Shown here one piece after another: positions 58,316 to 64,000 of a DNA stretch of 64,000 bases. Numbering within the stretch: the first letter of the stretch is position 1; each line of letters starts with the position of its first letter. Source of the DNA: Hysterangium stoloniferum (taxonomy: Eukaryota; Basidiomycota; Agaricomycetes; Hysterangiales; Hysterangiaceae); the NCBI GenBank assembly GCA_015178975.1, contig WHVD01000123.1, forward strand, positions 124,001 through 188,000. Direction: 5' to 3'. A program made the translations under genes and the position numbers. The notes under the pieces are model-generated. The model was not told the DNA's origin and ran no database searches. It was given only the letters and a program-made list of their open reading frames with translations.

Positions 58316-61300
58316 CAGGCGGAATCCCATATCAACTAAGAGCTGAAGAACACCCACGACCCGCCGCGTAGTCATTCCCCGAGATTTTCTGGTTTATGGT
58401 CTGTTTCAATATTTCAGCCGTTATCGTCAAACTGCAAGCCACGACGATTTATTTTACTCCTATCCCGACAGTTCCCCTGCTGCTTCCATGTCAATTGACT
58501 GGAGTTCATTCCACCAATTGTCATGTTTGAATTATATCATTGCGAGTAGTAGCGAAAGAAATTCATTCGATTCAATCTAATATTAAAGGACTAGATCCGT
58601 GGCCTTCTTGAACGTTAGTTGTCGTCCCCTGTTCCTTCCTATGCGTTAGTCTCTACACCTTTCACTGGTGTGTCAACACTGTTGACGAATTCGAATTACG
58701 TCTGCGTTTTCCGGAAAATACCCCCCGGAACATAATTATGTGGCTTCCACACTGCTTCATCAAAACAATGCTAGTGACTCCGTCGCCGTAAGGTGCTCGC
58801 CAAGGAGACACAGCTAGATGTCAGCTTTGACATTCGCAAGGACCTACAGTGCCTCACAATCCTTAATCTACCTTACCATCGTCACATCTACCACCTACAG
58901 CAATGGAAGAATAATATGAGCCTGGGGCGTCGCGGCGAACAGTTCACTGAGCAAGATAGAGAACAAAATATATTCACGTTCGACGGTCAGCCACCTCGGG
59001 AAAAATTGTCCTGAACCCCTCTTGGATATTGCCGCGGACGCGTCAACTATAGTCATCTTTCTTGCTTTTCTCAGAACTTTTGGAAGATGTAAGCCCCTTG
59101 ATCTGGCAAGGGCACACGAGGAATAAAGTCCTCATTGGGGGGGATAAAAAATTGTTTAAAGTAGAAATCGTGTGGTGGGATTATGATAGAAATGAATACG
59201 GATGGCCATTATTCAAGCAACAGCCGGCTTGAGTTTAATTCTCTCTGCAAGACTGTTGAGAAACAGGATGTTTTGCTGCCAAGGAGAGACAAATTACCAT
59301 GACCCTTCGAGTATGGTTGGGATGCCAGGGAGTCCACGAACGCCACATCCTGCTTCACCTCGTATCTCGGTCATACCGTGGACTGGGGAATGGTCTCACA
59401 GTATTTTTGGTTGACGGGTTTTTGATTTAGAATTAAACTCTGGCAAGACTGGGCCACAGAGCATTGATTGAATGAGGTAGGGATAGCTCAGTGTCAATAA
59501 TTGAATACACTCCAAATACTCACGTCTTCGTAGACCCACGGAATTCCTGAGGGAGCGTCTATTATTTTATCCCTGTTCTGGTGGTGTTCACTCTATATAC
59601 AGCGGGGATATCACACTACCAAGGTCCTGACATCTTTGGGTTTTACCTTCATATGGTGTCCCGGTGCCAATCATCTTGACGATCAAACATCACACCTCAT
59701 CCTGCTGACGAAACCATTGTCGCCAGAATAGCCAATAACGACGTTGAGTTAACCAAGATCCTATTCAGCTATTCGTGGGTTGCATCCACCAAGTTTATGG
59801 TGTCGACATGTTGCTGGAGCTGTATTAAAGATTGTCGTGGGAAGCAATTTCAGAGCGCATACAATCACTTCTTAATCTTAATGCAGCTCTGTGCGGAGTG
59901 CGTGACGAAAACTGGATGGATGATACCTTTCAATGTGTAGTGCTCGCGTTTTACGACTAATAATTCAATATACTGTAGGACTAGATATATATATTTCACA
60001 GGCAATGGTTATTCCTGGACCATTCTTGAACCGAATCGTGACTTCACAAGGAATTCTTGAACCAGTCCAAGACCACGTGCGGCCTTTCCCACTGTCTTTG
60101 AAGGGAATTCCTACCCTTTTTGGAGTGGTACTAGCATACCGAAGTTTTATTGTCGTCAAGACTGCTGCAAGTGGTTTTCTATTTTTTCTCCTGCACTGAA
60201 CACTTTCCCCGGAGTCATTACATTATGATGCATTACCCCGGCAAGCATCATATCTTCTGCCCACTTTGTGATTAGAATAGTCGAACAGTAACGATATTGG
60301 GTTAGCAAGATCCTATTCAGCTATTTGTGGGTTGCATCCACCAAGATATATGGTTTCGACGGTTTGCTGGAGCTGTATTGAAGATTATCGTGTGAAGCAA
60401 TTTCAGAACGCATACAATCACTTCTTATTCTTAGTGCAGCTCTGTGCTACGTCCGTGACGAAAACTGGGTCGATGATACCTTTGAATTTGTAGAGTTCGT
60501 CTTTTGTGACTAATAATCAAATGTATTGTAGGACTAGATATATATATCGCATAGGTAATAATTATTCCCGCACCATTTTTGAACCGAACCGTGACGACTT
60601 CGTTCGGAATTCTTGAACCAGTCCAAGACCGGGTGCGGCCTTTGCCACTGTCTTTGAAGGAAATTCCTGTCCCTTTCGGTCTGATACTAGGATACAGAAG
60701 TTTTATTGTCGTCGAGAGTGATGCAAGTGGGATGCTATTTTCTTCCTACACTGAAGACTATCCCCGGAGTCATTACATTATGATGCATTACCCCGGCAAG
60801 CATCGTATCTTCTGCCCACTTTGCGATGACAATAGCCGATGATCAAGCTGGAAATTCGTATCAACTCACAGTGCCGGATTAATTCCCTGAATGACAATCA
60901 TTCAAAACGAGAAAATAAAGGATGGATTGGGGCATCAAACTCAAAGCTGGGATGAACGCCCATCGTGTGGGACAGAAGAGGGACTGTCATGGCCAGTTCC
61001 AAAGGGGGAGGGGAGAAACTAGAAAAAGGGGACATATAAGCATTCCCAACTTGGTGAATCTGGACTTACCAGACGAACTCTGCCTGTGATAGACCAAGCT
61101 GAGTGGGTCGCAATCATGGATCTACGTTGTCATCGTCGCGCTGAAGAGCCATGTCCACGGATCAAGAGTATGAGCCTGGGGAGAAACATTCCTCTCGGCA
61201 AGACAGATAATAATACGGCTAGGTGTAAGCAAGTATTACCTGACATGGGGTTATGTGTGCAGTTTATTAATACAAATTCTGATGGACACGCCACAATCGG

Positions 61301-61912
61301 AGATACTCCAAGGTCGAGCCTTACGTACCTCAATAAAATCTACCCTGAGAACTCTGGTCTTACCTTACTCTTTGTCTTCTTCAGACATTCTACAAAATTC
61401 AACCCGTTTCATGTGACCATTCACCTGACTAGATTATCATTGACCCGGGTTTCTTCTCATTGAAAGTTTTGATAAACTTAAACGGGAAGCGCGCAATCTC
61501 CCCGGATAAAGTCTGAGGTTGACAGCGCCAACTTGAATGCAGCACCCAGTAAGCATCGCTCTGGAGTGCATTTAGATTATCCTTGGCAATGCCACATCTG
61601 GAATGTCAGCATTGCAACTCTGACACTCAATAATGCCAGAAATATTATACTATGGGTTAACAATTGACTAAACTAGTATTAAATGCTATGTGAGCCTTCA
61701 GCAGAAGGCGTAAGAAAGTAGTAAGGTAACTTAGTGCACTGGAGCCTTTATGGAGGGTGAGGGGATGGTATTTACAAAGGCAGGGGTGACAGGCTGCGAA
61801 TCCTGTGTAAGGGCGGCCACAAGGATGTACCTTGGTGGAATTAACTCTTCGACTGACTGCGCCATAAAAGCTCAGCACCCCTTTCGAGTGCAAGTACGAC
61901 TGCTACCCACGA
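58313..61912 (+). pseudogene. L-G-M-M-H blocks upstream of the intact gene A
   Basis: L leader at 58313. AKETQLDVSFDIRKDLQ piece with MSLGRRGEQFTEQDRE (58793-59014). G block 59202-59414 (SVIPWTGEWSHSIFG). Then two tandem copies of a G-end/M segment (59710-60285 and 60286-60860). The second M is open 60579-60842 (PVQDRVRPLPLSLKEIPVPF, GYRSFIVVESDASG, KHRIFCPLCDDNS). H is at 61086-61463 (LPDMGLCVQFINTNSDGHAT) and 61750-61912. The promoter of gene A copy 11 would lie here; no strong TATA site is singled out. Confidence 0.5.
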
Positions 61913-63793
61913 ATGTCTACTGTCACCGAGATGACTCTGGGGAATCACGATTTGGCAACGGCTGAGTCCTACATTGAAGGCGTTGAGGAACTACCACCCT
62001 TAGTTTCCCCAGAGGTGTTGAGTTCAGAGCAACGGGACCAGATCGTTCAGAAGGGGATGAGAGAGATATTCAGGGAGAAGCTTCAAGAACGATGGAGTTG
62101 TAATGAACCCGGCCATGATTTATGTTATCGGGCCCCCGATGACGAGCAGCACATACAACTGTCTGCAAACCATATAGAGATTTGGGTTGACGAGTGGGTG
62201 AGTAAAGTATAATGCTATTTCCATGTGATCTGTGTAACATGCTGGGCATTTTAGTGTCAAGGAGAAACGGGCTACCATGACCCACCGAATGTTGTTAAGA
62301 TATCCACCAATACGACATCCAACCTCAGCCCGTATCGCAGTCATGACGATGACTGGGGAATAATCTCACGGAGTCTTGTGACATCTTCAAGTATTGAAAT
62401 TGGCCCCGGGTATTACTGTGGAGTCGGTTTGGAAAGGGTTGGGATGAAACTCCTCCACAGTGCAAAGAAAGCTTCACTGATGGTAAAGCTGACAATATAC
62501 GGGCAAATAATGAGTCAATTGTCTCAAGACGACGGTGCCTTGAGCAAGATTCTACACAAGCATCTCACCCTGCGAAGATTGGGAATGCTGGTTCAAGAGA
62601 CTGTTGATTTAATGAGGTAGGGATACCTCAGCGTCAATCATTGGATACACTCGAAATACTTATGTCTGAATCGTAGACCTACATACCCGCCTCAAATTCA
62701 GAGAAGAGCGAGGAGGGTTTTAGATGATTTCCAGGTCTCTTCATTTCACACGCAGCAGAGTAGCAAAGGCCATACTTCCCAACTTATGCTATCTTTCGCT
62801 TCAGCCTTTAGATGGTGTCCCGGCGTTTATTGGTCAAATAGCAATACGTCAACGGCGATTACGTCATCACTTTACAACGTTTTAGTCAAGTCACCGCTGC
62901 ACACCAATTTTGATGAGGTTGCATCAACATTTATCATAGACATCACCGGGTATCTAACAGTATTTGATCATCCTTTTCCCGTTTTGGGTGTTGTGTATAT
63001 CGTAGAAGCGATCTGCCACGTGCGTAAACTATCTGTAGAGGAGCTCACGGCGATCAGAGGTTACATTGAATTCTGGTTACAACCGTGCGTCGCGATATGA
63101 CATCATTTCATCCTGCCCACTATAACTATAACCATAACAGGCAAAATCACGTACAACAACATTTCTTGTATCCATATCCTATCCGGCTTCTCGTGTGTTG
63201 CATCCACCAAGATGCATGGTTTCGAGATATTGCTGGAGTTGTATTAAAGGTTATAGTGGACGACATAAACACGCATATAGCGTCATTGACACCTCATATT
63301 GATTCGGAGGCATCACGTTTACTGTATTGGAATATTCACTCCTTGCAAACCTTCTTCGACGACAGCAGGCTTCTTTCCGATCACATCAATCAGCTGAATG
63401 TGGTTTCTTCGTTCATTGGGTCCATCGTAAGGTACGTCCACACTATTTTACCTTGTAGCACCGTCTTACATATGCCTATGAAACTGTCCTACCAGTTTGA
63501 ATTTTATGGAAGCGAGTCCAAATTACCTGCTCTTGGATTCTGCCGAGGTAATCATAGCGGTTACTCTGAAGATGATAGCTGGATCATCCGAGCCCGAATC
63601 CGCATGTACCACAGTGCGCAGCCTTGATACCATCTCCATTCTCGTTTCTCTCCTTCTACATGTGGACGTAATGCGCGGCTCGACCAACGACCAATACATC
63701 AGTTACAGGCTTAAGCGTTTAGATTTGACCGCACGTTCTTTCCTTTGCATGGTCGCCACTCCTTCCACTTGTGTGTTGGTAGGGTATAATTAG
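61913..63793 (+). CDS. Gene A copy 11: intact five-exon gene, 547-aa protein of unknown function
   Basis: Exons 61913-62197, 62255-62616, 62677-63084, 63141-63431 and 63496-63793 (1,644 nt with TAG). Introns are 57, 60, 56 and 64 nt, all GT-AG (GTGAGT, GTAGGG, GTGCGT, GTACGT). Phases agree at every join, and no stop occurs in 547 codons. The same sites are kept in copies 1 and 4. Exon 1 has a C63-x4-H68-x2-C71 cluster (CNEPGHDLC), H80, H87, W91 and W95, and exon 2 soon adds DPPN. From memory this resembles the C..H..C...W...PPN pattern in many agaricomycete hypothetical proteins. Exons 3-5 look helical. There is no signal peptide or clear membrane segment. The start is the conserved ATG; a further 5' exon in the H block is possible. 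Function unknown. Confidence 0.8.
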
Positions 63794-64000
63794 AACTCCA
63801 TACCACTGTTGGAAAACATGGTTGCCCTTTTGCACCATCAAATAGACACCTTGCTCATCATTTCGCTTCGATAAGGCCGACACGTCTCAATCAAACCAGG
63901 AGGAGCCGAATAATGTCCCCCTTTATTCAAGTCACTTTGCACCCGGGATTGCAGATCTTATAAAGCTATATGATTTGGGTGGGCTTATGTAAGAACGCAT
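63794..64000 (-). pseudogene. Block B copy 13, tail, cut by window end
   Basis: Minus-strand B tail matching copies 5 and 10 (SDLNKGG, SAPPGLIE-type codons on the minus strand). It has a small deletion where they read LSGQPCF (near 63825). It follows the gene A copy 11 stop directly, so the tail-to-tail arrangement is kept at the intact gene too. The head lies beyond the window. Confidence 0.4.

Noticed and set aside
1..64000. Centromeric or telomeric satellite DNA
   Set aside because: There is no telomere repeat and no short satellite monomer. The repeats are kilobases long with gene-like exons and introns. A centromere-near or subtelomeric location cannot be excluded.
1..64000. tRNA, rRNA, CRISPR, bacterial operon or integrated virus
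   Set aside because: No cloverleaf, rRNA segment, spaced short direct repeats, ribosome-binding sites or viral genes were recognised. All RT-bearing sequences fit LINE or copia elements.

Overview
The window looks like repeat-rich nuclear DNA from a filamentous fungus, most likely a basidiomycete (Agaricomycete). This is inferred from 50-64 nt introns with GTRNGT donors, a Tad1/I-type LINE with APE, RT and RNase H domains, Ty1/copia remains, and the lack of any bacterial-style gene packing. I recognise no housekeeping gene, tRNA, rRNA or CRISPR array.

Almost all 64 kb is a scrambled array of one composite repeat. Its best-preserved part is a five-exon gene, called 'gene A' here. One copy (copy 11, 61913-63793 +) is intact when spliced at four canonical introns of 57, 60, 56 and 64 nt and encodes 547 aa. 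Ten other copies or fragments are decayed by frameshifts, stops, internal deletions or insertions. I do not recognise its function. Upstream of each A gene lie degenerate blocks, several of them diverged paralogues of A exons. I label them L (leader, start MSGGIPYQ), G (like A exons 1-4), D (like exon 5), E (like exons 4-5), M and H (head, just upstream of the A start). Two unit types recur: L-G-M-H-A (about 5-5.5 kb) and L-D-E-H-A (about 3.7-5 kb). On the opposite strand between units lies block 'B' (about 1 kb, 13 copies). Its head overlaps the L start of one unit and its tail overlaps the A stop of the neighbouring unit.

Layout: 1-2.7 kb broken minus-strand unit and an inverted B junction; 2.7-14.7 kb plus-strand units, with A copy 1 split by a 5.65-kb LINE (4086-9738); 14.7-36 kb minus-strand units (A copies 2-5); 36-42.2 kb chimeric A fragments, a degraded copia element (36344-40605) and an unclassified LTR-like insert; 42.2-64 kb plus-strand units (A copies 7-11) with B between them. 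Three probable solo LTRs (11121, 36052, 51617) and one inverted-repeat element (47277) are also present.

The simplest reading is a multicopy gene cluster that grew by tandem duplication and inversion, then decayed and collected transposons, leaving at least one copy able to encode a full protein. Whether B and the upstream blocks are still genes is uncertain.
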